The notes under the pieces are model-generated. The model had not been told where the DNA came from. It saw only the letters and a program-made list of their open reading frames with translations, and did not search any database. This document shows positions 7,198 through 15,500 of a stretch of DNA of 31,223 nucleotides, piece by piece. The stretch covers positions 1 to 31,223 of the forward strand of contig JBKHXE010000157.1 of the NCBI GenBank assembly GCA_046566185.1, given 5' to 3'. The stretch comes from SCSIO-59966 sp046566185. Lineage in GTDB: Bacteria; Actinomycetota; Actinomycetes; Actinomycetales; SCSIO-59966. Both the position numbers and the translations under genes were made by a program. Position 1 is the first letter of the stretch. Every line of letters begins with the position of its first letter.

Positions 7198-8775
7198 GTG
7201 AGAACCACGACGCGGTCCCGCGGGGTCATCGCCGCCGCAGGGCTCGCCGCGCTGCTCGTCGCGCCGGTCTCCGCCGCCACCGCGGCACCGACCGGCACCG
7301 GCGCGCCCGACGAACGACCCGGTGTGTCCCGGGCCGCCGAGCGGGCGGAGGTCAAGGGGCAGGGATCGCCGCACGCCATCCCGGGCCGGTACATCGTCGT
7401 CCTCGCCGAGGGCGCCACGTCGTCGTCGGTCGGTGCCGCCGCCGACCGGGCCCGCGGCCACGGGGCGACGGTCGACCGCGAGTACCGGACGGCGCTCAAG
7501 GGCTACGCGGCCCGGATGACGGAGCGGCAGCTCGAGCGGGTGCAGCGCGACCCGGCCGTCGCCTACGTCGAGGTCGACCAGGTGGTCGAGGCGAGCGGCA
7601 CGCAGAGCAGCCCGCCGTGGGGCCTGGACCGCGTCGATCAGCGCGACCTGCCGCTGAGCGGCACCTACACCTGGACGCCCACCGGCAGCGGGGTGGACGC
7701 GTACGTCATCGACACCGGCGTCCGCCGGACGCACACCGACTTCGGCGGCCGCGTCACCACCGGCTACACCGCGATCAACGACGGCCGGGGGAGCGGTGAC
7801 TGCAACGGTCACGGCACCCACGTCGCCGGCACGGTCGGCGGCTCCACCTACGGCGTGGCCAAGAGCGTGACGATCGTTCCGGTGCGGGTGCTCGACTGCA
7901 ACGGCAGCGGCACGAACTCCGGCGTCATCGCGGGTGTGGACTGGGTGACCGCCAACCGCTCGGGGCCCTCGGTCGCCAACATGAGCCTCGGCGGAGGTGC
8001 CTCCAGCGCCCTCGACTCCGCGGTGAGCAACTCGATCGCCGCAGGAGTGGCCTACGTGGTCGCCGCCGGCAACGACAACCGCGACGCCTGCGGGTACTCG
8101 CCCGCCCGCGTCGGCGCTGCCGTCACGGTCGGCTCCACGACCAGCAGCGACGCCCGGTCGAGCTTCTCCAACTACGGCGCCTGTCTGGACGTGTTCGCGC
8201 CCGGGTCGTCGATCGCCAGCGCCTGGTACACCTCCGACACGGCGACCAGCACCATCAGCGGGACGTCGATGGCCAGCCCGCACGTCGCCGGCGTCGCCGC
8301 CCTCTACCTGCAGGGCAACCCGTCGGCGAGCCCCTCGACCGTCTCCGGCGCGATCACCGGCACCGCGACGTCCGGCCGGCTCACCGGCATCGGCAGCGGC
8401 TCGCCGAACCTGCTCGTCTACTCGCAGCTCACCGGTGGTGGCGGCGGCTCGACCCCCGGACCGTGCGACAGCACCACCGCGACGTACACCGGCACGCTGG
8501 CCGGCGCCGGTGACTACGACATCCACCCGAACGGCACCTACTACTACAGCGGCTCGTCGGGCACGCACGTCGGCTGCCTGACCGGCCCGTCGAGCGCCGA
8601 CTTCGACCTGTTCCTCTACAAGTGGAACGGGTCGACCTGGGGCATCGTCGCGCGCAGCGAGTCGGCGTCGTCCACCGAGACGATCAGCTACTCCGGGACG
8701 GCCGGCTACTACTACTGGGAGGTGTACTCCTACAGCGGCTCCGGCTCCTACACCCTGAAGACCGCACGCCCGTAG
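7198..8775 (+). CDS. Secreted subtilisin-like serine protease (S8, proteinase K/aqualysin type) with PPC domain
   Basis: 525 residues from GTG 7198, chosen because AGGAGG (7187-7192) lies five bases upstream; an upstream in-frame ATG at 7117 lacks such a site. A Sec signal peptide (RTTTRSRGVIAAAGLAALL, then APVSAATA) leads into an inhibitor I9 propeptide (about 59-130, starting IPGRYIVVLAEG). The peptidase domain (about 140-410) has the complete triad: Asp172 (VIDTGV), His205 (NGHGTHVAGT), Ser357 (GTSMASPHVAG), and oxyanion Asn292 (AAGNDN). After a Gly-rich linker comes a C-terminal pre-peptidase (PPC) domain (about 423-525) with DFDLFLYKWNGSTW and YYYWEVYSYSGSGSY. It should be an extracellular broad-specificity protease that matures by self-cleavage. 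It is a single-gene unit with a strong hairpin after it. Confidence 0.93.
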   Translation: MRTTTRSRGVIAAAGLAALLVAPVSAATAAPTGTGAPDERPGVSRAAERAEVKGQGSPHAIPGRYIVVLAEGATSSSVGAAADRARGHGATVDREYRTALKGYAARMTERQLERVQRDPAVAYVEVDQVVEASGTQSSPPWGLDRVDQRDLPLSGTYTWTPTGSGVDAYVIDTGVRRTHTDFGGRVTTGYTAINDGRGSGDCNGHGTHVAGTVGGSTYGVAKSVTIVPVRVLDCNGSGTNSGVIAGVDWVTANRSGPSVANMSLGGGASSALDSAVSNSIAAGVAYVVAAGNDNRDACGYSPARVGAAVTVGSTTSSDARSSFSNYGACLDVFAPGSSIASAWYTSDTATSTISGTSMASPHVAGVAALYLQGNPSASPSTVSGAITGTATSGRLTGIGSGSPNLLVYSQLTGGGGGSTPGPCDSTTATYTGTLAGAGDYDIHPNGTYYYSGSSGTHVGCLTGPSSADFDLFLYKWNGSTWGIVARSESASSTETISYSGTAGYYYWEVYSYSGSGSYTLKTARP

Positions 8776-8791
8776 CGGCACCTCGTCACGC

Positions 8792-8838
8792 ACGGCTCGG
8801 CTCCCGGAACACCCCGTGTGCTCCGGGAGTTGAGCCGT
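8792..8838 (+). terminator. Strong hairpin terminator after the protease gene
   Basis: A 17-pair stem (8792-8808 with 8822-8838, including two G-U pairs) encloses a 13-base loop, beginning 16 bases after the protease stop. There is no T-tract. It separates the protease from clgR. Confidence 0.7.
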
Positions 8839-8948
8839 ACGTGGTACCGAACCGACCCGTGGCCGACGACCGCGCGCTGCCGGTCCGCCTCTCGGGGTAC
8901 CGTGGGGCCAGCCCGACCCAGCACGGACCGTACGAGAGGAGGACCGCC

Positions 8949-9305
8949 GTGGTGCTGCTCCGCCGCGAGATCGGCGACGTCCTCCGGGGCGCCCGTCAGC
9001 GCCAGGGACGCACGCTGCGTGAGGTGTCCTCGGCCGCCCGGGTATCCCTCGGCTACCTCTCCGAGGTCGAGCGCGGCCAGAAGGAGGCCTCGTCGGAGCT
9101 GCTGTCGTCGATCTGCGGGGCGCTCGACGTGCCGATGTCGATCGTGCTGCGGGAGGTGACGGAGCGGGTCGCGGTCACCGAGGGCGTCGACCTGCAGCCG
9201 CTGACCGTGCCCGACACCGTGCCGCCGGAGTTCGCCGACGCGGTCGGGCCGGACGGCATGGACAGCGACGGCGTCAGCGGCCTCGTCGGCGCCGGCGCCG
9301 TCTGA
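8949..9305 (+). CDS. clgR: XRE-family transcriptional regulator ClgR
   Basis: 118 residues. The Cro/CI helix-turn-helix occupies about residues 5-65: LRREIGDVLRGARQRQGRTL, then REVSSAARVSLGYLSEVERG and KEASSELLSSICGALDVP. This closely follows the Mycobacterium and Corynebacterium ClgR pattern. ClgR activates clp protease genes and other protein- and envelope-stress genes, and in mycobacteria also contributes to some DNA-damage-linked expression. The C-terminal half is acidic and variable. The GTG start at 8949 follows GAGAGGAGG by six bases; a second GTG at 8952 is nearly as good. A TACCGT at 8898-8903 is a possible -10. The position downstream of cinA is conserved in actinobacteria, though here a protease gene is inserted between them. 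It is convergent with nei2, with four bases between stops. Confidence 0.92.
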   Translation: MVLLRREIGDVLRGARQRQGRTLREVSSAARVSLGYLSEVERGQKEASSELLSSICGALDVPMSIVLREVTERVAVTEGVDLQPLTVPDTVPPEFADAVGPDGMDSDGVSGLVGAGAV

Positions 9306-9309
9306 CCCC

Positions 9310-10188
9310 CTACCGGTACCGCCCGCCGCGGCTGCGTTGCGAGGAGCCGAGCGGACGCTGCGGCCTCCCGTCGTCCGTCGGCGCCGCCCCCGGCTGGCAG
9401 ACCGGGCAGTAGAACGCCGTCCGGTCCTGCGGCGGTGCTCCGATCACGGCCACCCGCACCGCGTTGCCGCACCGGCGGCACGGTCGCCCGGACCTGGCGT
9501 GCACGTACTGCTGCCGCCCCGGCCGGCTGTCCCCGGTCGTCGTCTGCACGGGGGAGCCGGCGTTGAAGGCGAGCATCGCCCGGACCCGCTCGACGACGGC
9601 CGGGGGGTCCTCGAGGTCGCGCACCCGCGTCCACGGGGTGATGCCGAGCACGAACAGCGCCTCGGACATGAAGAACGTGCCCACCCCCGCCAGGACCCGC
9701 TGGTCGAGCAGCGCCTCGCCCACGGGTCGGTCGGGCTCCGCGACCAGGTTGGTGACCGCCACCTCGGCGTCCCAGGACGGCCCCAGGACGTCGGGCCCCA
9801 GGTGGCCGACGAGCTCGTGCTCCCGGGCGGTCGGCACGACGTCCAGCATCCCCAGCCGGTGACCCACCGCCGTCCACGCGGCGTTGGCCAGCACCGCCCG
9901 GACGCCGTGGGCGGCCCGGGCGGTCTCCCAGCGCTCGCCGGTGCGGTGCACGTGCCACGAGCCCTCCATCCGCAGGTGGCTGTGCAGGGTCAGCGCCGCG
10001 GCGTCGCCGGCGGCCGCGACCCGGACGAGGAGGTGCTTGCCGGCGCTCACCACCTCGAGGACGCATCGCCCGGCGAGATCCACCGTGGCCAGGGAGGGCC
10101 AGCGCAGGTCGCTGAGCAGCAGCTCATGACCGGACAGCGCCTGGTCGAGGCGCCGCGCGGTCCGCCAGACGACGTCTCCCTCGGGCAT
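9310..10188 (-). CDS. nei: Fpg/Nei-family DNA glycosylase/AP lyase, Nei2-like (endonuclease VIII)
   Basis: 292 residues starting MPEGDVV at ATG 10188; after Met removal Pro2 is the catalytic nucleophile and Glu3 the acid, both present. Lys51 in SAGKHLL matches the conserved beta-hairpin lysine. The N-terminal domain (about 2-125) is followed by the H2TH region (LLDQRVLAGVGTFFMSE) and a zinc finger with Cys237, Cys240, Cys261 and Cys264. The start MPEGDxVW and overall order resemble actinobacterial Nei2. The enzyme removes oxidised pyrimidines and nicks the strand in base excision repair. A basic C-terminal tail (SSQRSRGGRYR) follows the finger. The divergent neighbour begins 40 bases away, so both share a short promoter region; no convincing -10 is seen for this gene. 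Confidence 0.9.
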   Translation of the reverse strand: MPEGDVVWRTARRLDQALSGHELLLSDLRWPSLATVDLAGRCVLEVVSAGKHLLVRVAAAGDAAALTLHSHLRMEGSWHVHRTGERWETARAAHGVRAVLANAAWTAVGHRLGMLDVVPTAREHELVGHLGPDVLGPSWDAEVAVTNLVAEPDRPVGEALLDQRVLAGVGTFFMSEALFVLGITPWTRVRDLEDPPAVVERVRAMLAFNAGSPVQTTTGDSRPGRQQYVHARSGRPCRRCGNAVRVAVIGAPPQDRTAFYCPVCQPGAAPTDDGRPQRPLGSSQRSRGGRYR

Positions 10189-10227
10189 GCTGTGGCTACT
10201 GTCCCGCTCCGTGGGCCCGGAGGCGAG

Positions 10228-10779
10228 GTGAGGGTGGACCAGTCGCAGGAGCCGGTCACGGTCACCGTGGCCCGGCGCGTGGTGCCGGGCTACGAGCAGG
10301 AGTTCCAGGACTGGGCGGACGACGCGCTGCGCGCGGCGTCCCGGTTCCCCGGCTACCTCGGCGGCGGGGTGCTGTGCCCGCCCGCCGCTGGAGCCGACTG
10401 GCATGTCGTGTACCGCTTCGCGGACTCGGCGTCCCTGCACGCCTGGGAGACCTCCCCGGAGCGCGCCGCCCTGCTGCGGCGGGCGGACGACCTGATCGAG
10501 AGCCAGCGCGAGCAGCGCACGACCGGCCTCGAGACCTGGTTCGAGATGCCGGGCCGGACGGCCCCGGCCCCGCCGCGCTGGAAGATGGCGGTCGTCTCCG
10601 TGCTGGCGGTCGTCCCCATCGCCCTGCTGCTCAACAGCGTCCTGCTGCCCCTCATCGACACGTGGCCGTTCCTGGTGCGGACGGTGGCCTTCGGCGCGGT
10701 GTTCACCGTGCTGATGACCTGGGTGGCGATGCCGCGCATGACGCGCTGGTTCTCTCGCTTCCTCTACCCACGGCGGTGA
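10228..10779 (+). CDS. ABM-domain protein with C-terminal membrane helices (COG3224 type)
   Basis: 183 residues if started at GTG 10228, four bases after GGAGG; GTG 10234 is an equal alternative. The N-terminal part (about 10-105) is an antibiotic-biosynthesis-monooxygenase-like alpha/beta fold: VTVTVARRVVPGYEQEFQDW, FPGYLGGGVL, and WHVVYRFADSASLHAWETS. Two transmembrane helices follow (VSVLAVVPIALLLNSVLLPL and TVAFGAVFTVLMTWVAM), ending in a basic tail. Proteins of this layout are usually annotated as antibiotic biosynthesis monooxygenases, but no member with membrane helices has a firmly known substrate. The role is therefore unknown. TACTGT (10197-10202) could be its -10. A 6-bp inverted repeat spans its stop codon (10777-10782 with 10791-10796). 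Confidence 0.8.
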   Translation: MRVDQSQEPVTVTVARRVVPGYEQEFQDWADDALRAASRFPGYLGGGVLCPPAAGADWHVVYRFADSASLHAWETSPERAALLRRADDLIESQREQRTTGLETWFEMPGRTAPAPPRWKMAVVSVLAVVPIALLLNSVLLPLIDTWPFLVRTVAFGAVFTVLMTWVAMPRMTRWFSRFLYPRR

Positions 10780-10900
10780 CCGGAGCCGAACGGTCAGTAC
10801 GTCGACCCCTTGCGTTCATGTCGTCGCCGGGTGAGAAGCACTTTCTGCCGGTCGGATGTCGAGTGCCAAGCGGCGTTCATCCACCGACCAAGGAGAGCTC

Positions 10901-12499
10901 ATGTCGTCACGGCGGCCCACTGCTCTGTCCCGCCGGGGTTTCCTCGGCCTCGCAGGAACAGGCGTGGTCGCCGCGTCGCTGCCGAGTCTGGCCGCACCGG
11001 CCTGGTCGGCACCCCGCTTCGGGTCCGACCCGTTCGCCCTGGGCGTCGCCTCGGGCGACCCGGCGCCGGACGGCGTGGTGCTGTGGACCCGCATCGCTCC
11101 GGACCCCCTGGCCGAGGACGGCCTCGCCGGCGTCCCCCAGCCGCACCAGCGGATTCCGGTCCAGTGGGAGCTCGCCGACGACGCGTCGTTCGCGCCCCGC
11201 AGCCTCGTGCGCCGCGGCGTGGCCCACGCGGCTCCCGAGCTCGGGCACTCCGTCCACGTGGAGGTCGACGGGCTGGCGCCCGATCGCGTGTACTGGTACC
11301 GCTTCCGCGCCGGAAACGCCGAGAGCCCGGTGGGTCGCACGCGCACCGCTCCGGCGCTCGGGGCCGGCGTGTCGGCGATGACCTTCGCCTTCGTGAGCTG
11401 CCAGAGCTACGTCGCCGGCCACTACACCGCCCTGCGGCACCTCGCCGAGGACGATCTGGACCTGGTGTTCCACCTCGGCGACTACATCTACGAGAACGCC
11501 AACCAGGGAACGATCGGCCGCGGTCACCTTCCGGCAGCAGAGACGTTCTCGCTGGCGGACTACCGGATCCGTTACGGGCAGTACAAGAGCGACCCGGACC
11601 TGCAGGCCGCCCATGCCTCCGCGGCGTTCGTCGTCGTACCCGACGACCACGAGGTCGAGAACAACTGGGCTGGGTCGATCTCCCAGGTGGACGGCGAACC
11701 GGACCAGGACCCGGCCGTGTTCCTCGAGCGTCGTGCCGCCGCCTTCCAGGCCTACTACGAGAACCTGCCGCTGCGTCGAAGCTCGATGCCGCAGGGACCG
11801 GACATGCAGCTGTTCCGCCGGATCCGCTACGGGGCCCTGGTGGACTTCCACGTCCTGGACACGCGGCAGTACCGCAGCGACCAGGCGGACCAGGACAACA
11901 ACGAGGTGCGGTGGGACCCCAGCAGGACGCTGCTCGGGGAGCGGCAGGAGCAGTGGCTCGTCGACGGCATGGTGTCCTCGACCGCGGCCTGGAACGTCGT
12001 CGCACAGCAGAGCAGGGTCGCCGAGATCGACAACGTGGTAGGCCCCGGAGAGAGCTACGGCAGCGACAACTGGGACGGCTACGCCCACTCCCGCACCGAA
12101 CTCTTCGATGCCGTGCACGAGCACGGAATCGGCAACCTCGTCATCGTGTCGGGCGACGCCCACCGCAACACGGCCTCGGACCTGAAACCCCGGTTCAAGG
12201 ACGAGAGCTCCCCGGTCGTCGGGGCCGAGTTCCTCGGCACCTCGATCTCCTCGGGTGGCGACGGCGCCGACATCACCCCGAGTGCGCGTCGACAGCTCGC
12301 CGAGAACCCGCACCTGCGCTTCTACAACCAGCGCCGTGGCTACCAGCGGTGCGCGGTGACGGCTGACGAGCTCCGCACCGACTACCTGGTCGTACCTCAC
12401 GTGACCTCCCCCGGAGCGCCTCTGGTCACGCGTGCCGTCGGCTACGTGGAGAACGGACGTCCCGGGATCGCGGCGATGGAGGACAAGACCGTCGTGTGA
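10901..12499 (+). CDS. phoD: Alkaline phosphatase PhoD family protein, Tat-exported
   Basis: 532 residues from ATG 10901, preceded by AAGGAGA (10890-10896); an in-frame ATG at 10856 lacks a site and would bury the signal. A classical twin-arginine motif SRRGFLGLAG (Arg11-Arg12) and a hydrophobic stretch end near APAWSA. A PhoD_N domain (about 40-150, FALGVASGDPAPDGVVLWTR) precedes the phosphatase domain. Candidate metal ligands are Asp194 (HLGDYIYE, with Tyr195 and Tyr197), Asp248-Asp249-His250-Glu251 (PDDHEVENNW), and Asp419/His421 (SGDAHRN). This is the canonical actinobacterial PhoD form. It would scavenge phosphate from esters outside the cell. Two GTTCAT motifs upstream (10814, 10875) resemble PhoP half-sites but lack the tandem 11-base spacing. 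It ends 19 bases before the convergent lhr stop. Confidence 0.92.
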   Translation: MSSRRPTALSRRGFLGLAGTGVVAASLPSLAAPAWSAPRFGSDPFALGVASGDPAPDGVVLWTRIAPDPLAEDGLAGVPQPHQRIPVQWELADDASFAPRSLVRRGVAHAAPELGHSVHVEVDGLAPDRVYWYRFRAGNAESPVGRTRTAPALGAGVSAMTFAFVSCQSYVAGHYTALRHLAEDDLDLVFHLGDYIYENANQGTIGRGHLPAAETFSLADYRIRYGQYKSDPDLQAAHASAAFVVVPDDHEVENNWAGSISQVDGEPDQDPAVFLERRAAAFQAYYENLPLRRSSMPQGPDMQLFRRIRYGALVDFHVLDTRQYRSDQADQDNNEVRWDPSRTLLGERQEQWLVDGMVSSTAAWNVVAQQSRVAEIDNVVGPGESYGSDNWDGYAHSRTELFDAVHEHGIGNLVIVSGDAHRNTASDLKPRFKDESSPVVGAEFLGTSISSGGDGADITPSARRQLAENPHLRFYNQRRGYQRCAVTADELRTDYLVVPHVTSPGAPLVTRAVGYVENGRPGIAAMEDKTVV

Positions 12500-12502
12500 C
12501 GT

Positions 12503-12523
12503 GGTGACCGGTCGCCCGTCACC
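12503..12523. terminator. Hairpin between convergent phoD and lhr
   Basis: GGTGAC (12503-12508) pairs with GTCACC (12518-12523) around a 9-base loop; it overlaps the lhr stop codon and could serve both transcripts. Confidence 0.4.
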
Positions 12524-15500
12524 CCCGCAGCCGCAGACCGCGCGGTGTCGCGTGGAAGCCGGCGCTCTCCAGCGCCCGGGCCAGCGGGTGGTCGCCGCGC
12601 AGGACGCCCTCGCCGTCGGTGCGCTGCACCGTCAGCCGGCCGAGGGCACCGTCGCGAACCGCCAGGGCGAGGGCGTCGGCGGCGGCCTGCAGGACGGCCT
12701 CGTCGTCGGTCCACGACAGCAGCGACCGGCCGCCGCGCTCGACGTAGAGCGCCAGCTCGCCGTGCACGAGGACGACGAGGGCGCCGGCCTTGCGCCCGGG
12801 TCTGTGCCCGGACGAGCCGGGCTGCTCGCGCTCCGGCCACGGGAGGGCGGCGCCGTAAGGGTTGGCGGGGTCGGCCGCGGCGAGCACCACGGTGCCTGTC
12901 CCCTCGGGGTTGCGCACGTGTCCCCGGCGCGCCGGACGGTCGTCGCCGACGGGCCGGCTCGTGGCCCGCAGCCGGTCGACGGCGCCCGGCGTCGCGAACT
13001 GCGACGCACCGAGACCTTCGACGAAGTACCCACGACGCACCCGGCCCGCCTCCTCCATCGCGGCGAGCACCCGGTACACGGCGGCGAAACCGCCCGGCAC
13101 GCGCTCGGCGGCGACGCTGCCCCGGGTGACCACCCCGTACCGGTCGAGCAGCACCTCGGCGACGGCGTGGGCGCGCACGGTGGCGTCCGGCTCGGTCGCG
13201 GGCAGCATCGACCAGCGGCCCGCGGCCGCCGGGGGCCCCTGGCGGGACGGCAGCGCCGGGCGCCCGGCGCGCAGCCCGGCGCGCAGCTCGGCCCGCGGCC
13301 GGGCGTAACGCGTTCGCGGCGCGGCGCGGCGGGCGCGGTGCGCGGTGCGGCCCCCGGCGAGCCTGGCGCGCAGCGGCGCCAGGGTGTCGTTGCTGACGTG
13401 CCCGGCCCACAGCAGGTCCCACAGCGTCTCGGTGAGGGCGGCGTCGTCCGTCGAGCCGACGGCGTCCGAGAGCGCGCGGAAGAAGTAGGCGCCGCCGCCG
13501 GCGAGCGCGTCGAGGACGGCGCGGTGCTGCTCGTTCGGCTCGAACGCCGGGTCGGGCCCGGGCAGGGTGAGCGGCGCGGTGTCGGCGAGGTGCAGCGACA
13601 CCCAGCCGTCGTCGCCGGGCAGCGCGCCGTGCCCGCACCAGAGGACCTCGCCCGCCGCGGTGAGCTCGTCGAGCAGGGAGGGGGAGTAGCCGTCGACGCG
13701 GACGGGCAGCACCAGGGACTCCAGCCCGCTGGCGGGCAGCACCGCCCCCGCGAGCTGCTCGACCACCCGCAGCACGCCGTCCACGCCGCGCAGCCGGCTC
13801 CGCGGCGCGGCGCCGACCCCCTGCCACGACGGCAGGAACGTCGCCAGGTCCCGCGGCGGCACCGGCTCCACCTCGGCGCGCAGCGCGGCGAGCGACCGTC
13901 GCCGCAGGACGCGCAGCACCTCGGCGTCGCACCAGTCGGTCACCCCGGCGTGCTCGTCGAGCGCACGCCGCGACTCCGGGGGCAGCAGGTCGCCGGAGAC
14001 CACCCGGCCGGCGCGCTCCAGCCGGTTGAGCGCGTCGGTGACCACCGCGACCCCGAGCCCGAGGCGGTGGGCGACCGTCGCGGCGGTGAACGGCACGTGC
14101 GTCCGGGCGTACCGCGCGACGAGGTCGCCGACCGGGTCCGGCACCGGGGCGGTGAACGCCACCGGGACGCCCACCGGCAGCGCCGTGCCGAGCGCGTCGC
14201 GCAGCCGGCCGGCGTCCTCGATCGCCGCCCACCGGTCGCCGCCGGCGACACGCACGCGGATCACGCGTCGCGCCTGCTCCAGCGCGACCAGCCACGCGGG
14301 GGCGTCCGCCCCGTCGACCGACCGCTCACCGACCTCGGCGCTCGACAGCGGGCCGAGCACGCGCAGCAGGTCGGCGACGTCCTCGGCGTCCCGTGCACGG
14401 CGTCCCTCGGCGAGCCGTTGCAGCTCGGCGTGGGTGCGCGCGACCGCCTCGGGGTCCAGCAGGTCCGACAGCGCCGCGCCCTCGCCGCGGCCGAGCAGCT
14501 CGGCGAGCAGCGAGGGGTCGAGGGTCAGGGCGGCCGCGCGCCGCTCGGCGAGCGGGGAGTCGCCCTCGTAGAGGAACTGCGCGACGTAGCCGAACAGCAG
14601 CGAGCGGGCGAACGGGGACGGCTGCTCGGTGGTCACCTCGACGACCCGCACCCGGCGGGACGCGAGGTCGCGCATCAGCTGCACCAGACCGGGGACGTCG
14701 AACACGTCCTGCAGCACCTCGCGCACCGTCTCCAGCACGATCGGGAACGAGGGGTACCGGCTCGCCACCTCGAGCAGCTGTGCGGCGCGCTGCCGTTGCT
14801 GCCACAGCGGCTGTCGCCGGTCGGGCCGGCGTCGGGGCAGCAGGAGGGCGCGGGCGGCGCACTCGCGGAAGCGCGCCGCGAACAGCGCCGACCCGCCGAG
14901 CTGGTCGGTGACGAGCTGCTCGACGTCCTCGGGGTCGAAGGCGATGGTGTCCGCGACGTCGGGCGCCGCGCCGCCGTCGAGCTCGAGGTCGGGCAGGCGC
15001 AGCACCAGCCCGTCGTCGGCGGGCATGGCCTGCACGTCGACGCCGTAGCGCTCCTGCATGCGGGCGGCGACGGCCAGCGCCCAGGGGGCGTGCAGCTGCG
15101 CGCCGAAGGGCGAGTGGACGACGACCCGCCAGTCACCGAGCTCGTCGCGGAAGCGCTCGACGACCAGCGTCCGGTCGTCCGGCACGTGGCGCGTCGCCTC
15201 GACCTGCTCACGCAGGTAGGCGAGCAGGTTGTCGGCGGCCCACTCGTCCAGACCGGCCTCCCGGACCCGCGCGCGCGCCGCGTCGTCGTCCATCGCCACG
15301 ACCTCGCGCACGAAGGCGCCGACGGCGCGGCCCAGCTCGGCAGGCCGGCCCAGGGCGTCACCGTGCCAGAACGGCAGCCGGCCGGGCAGGCCCGGGGCGG
15401 GTGTGACGAGCACCCGGTCGTGCGTGATGTCCTCGATGCGCCACGTGCTGGCGCCCAGCGTGAAGACGTCGCCGACGCGCGACTCGTAGACCATCTCCTC

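Noticed and set aside
10814..10882. PHO-box-like GTTCAT motifs before the second phosphatase gene
   Set aside because: The two copies are 61 bases apart, whereas PhoP sites are tandem 11-base repeats; each alone is too short to support a call.
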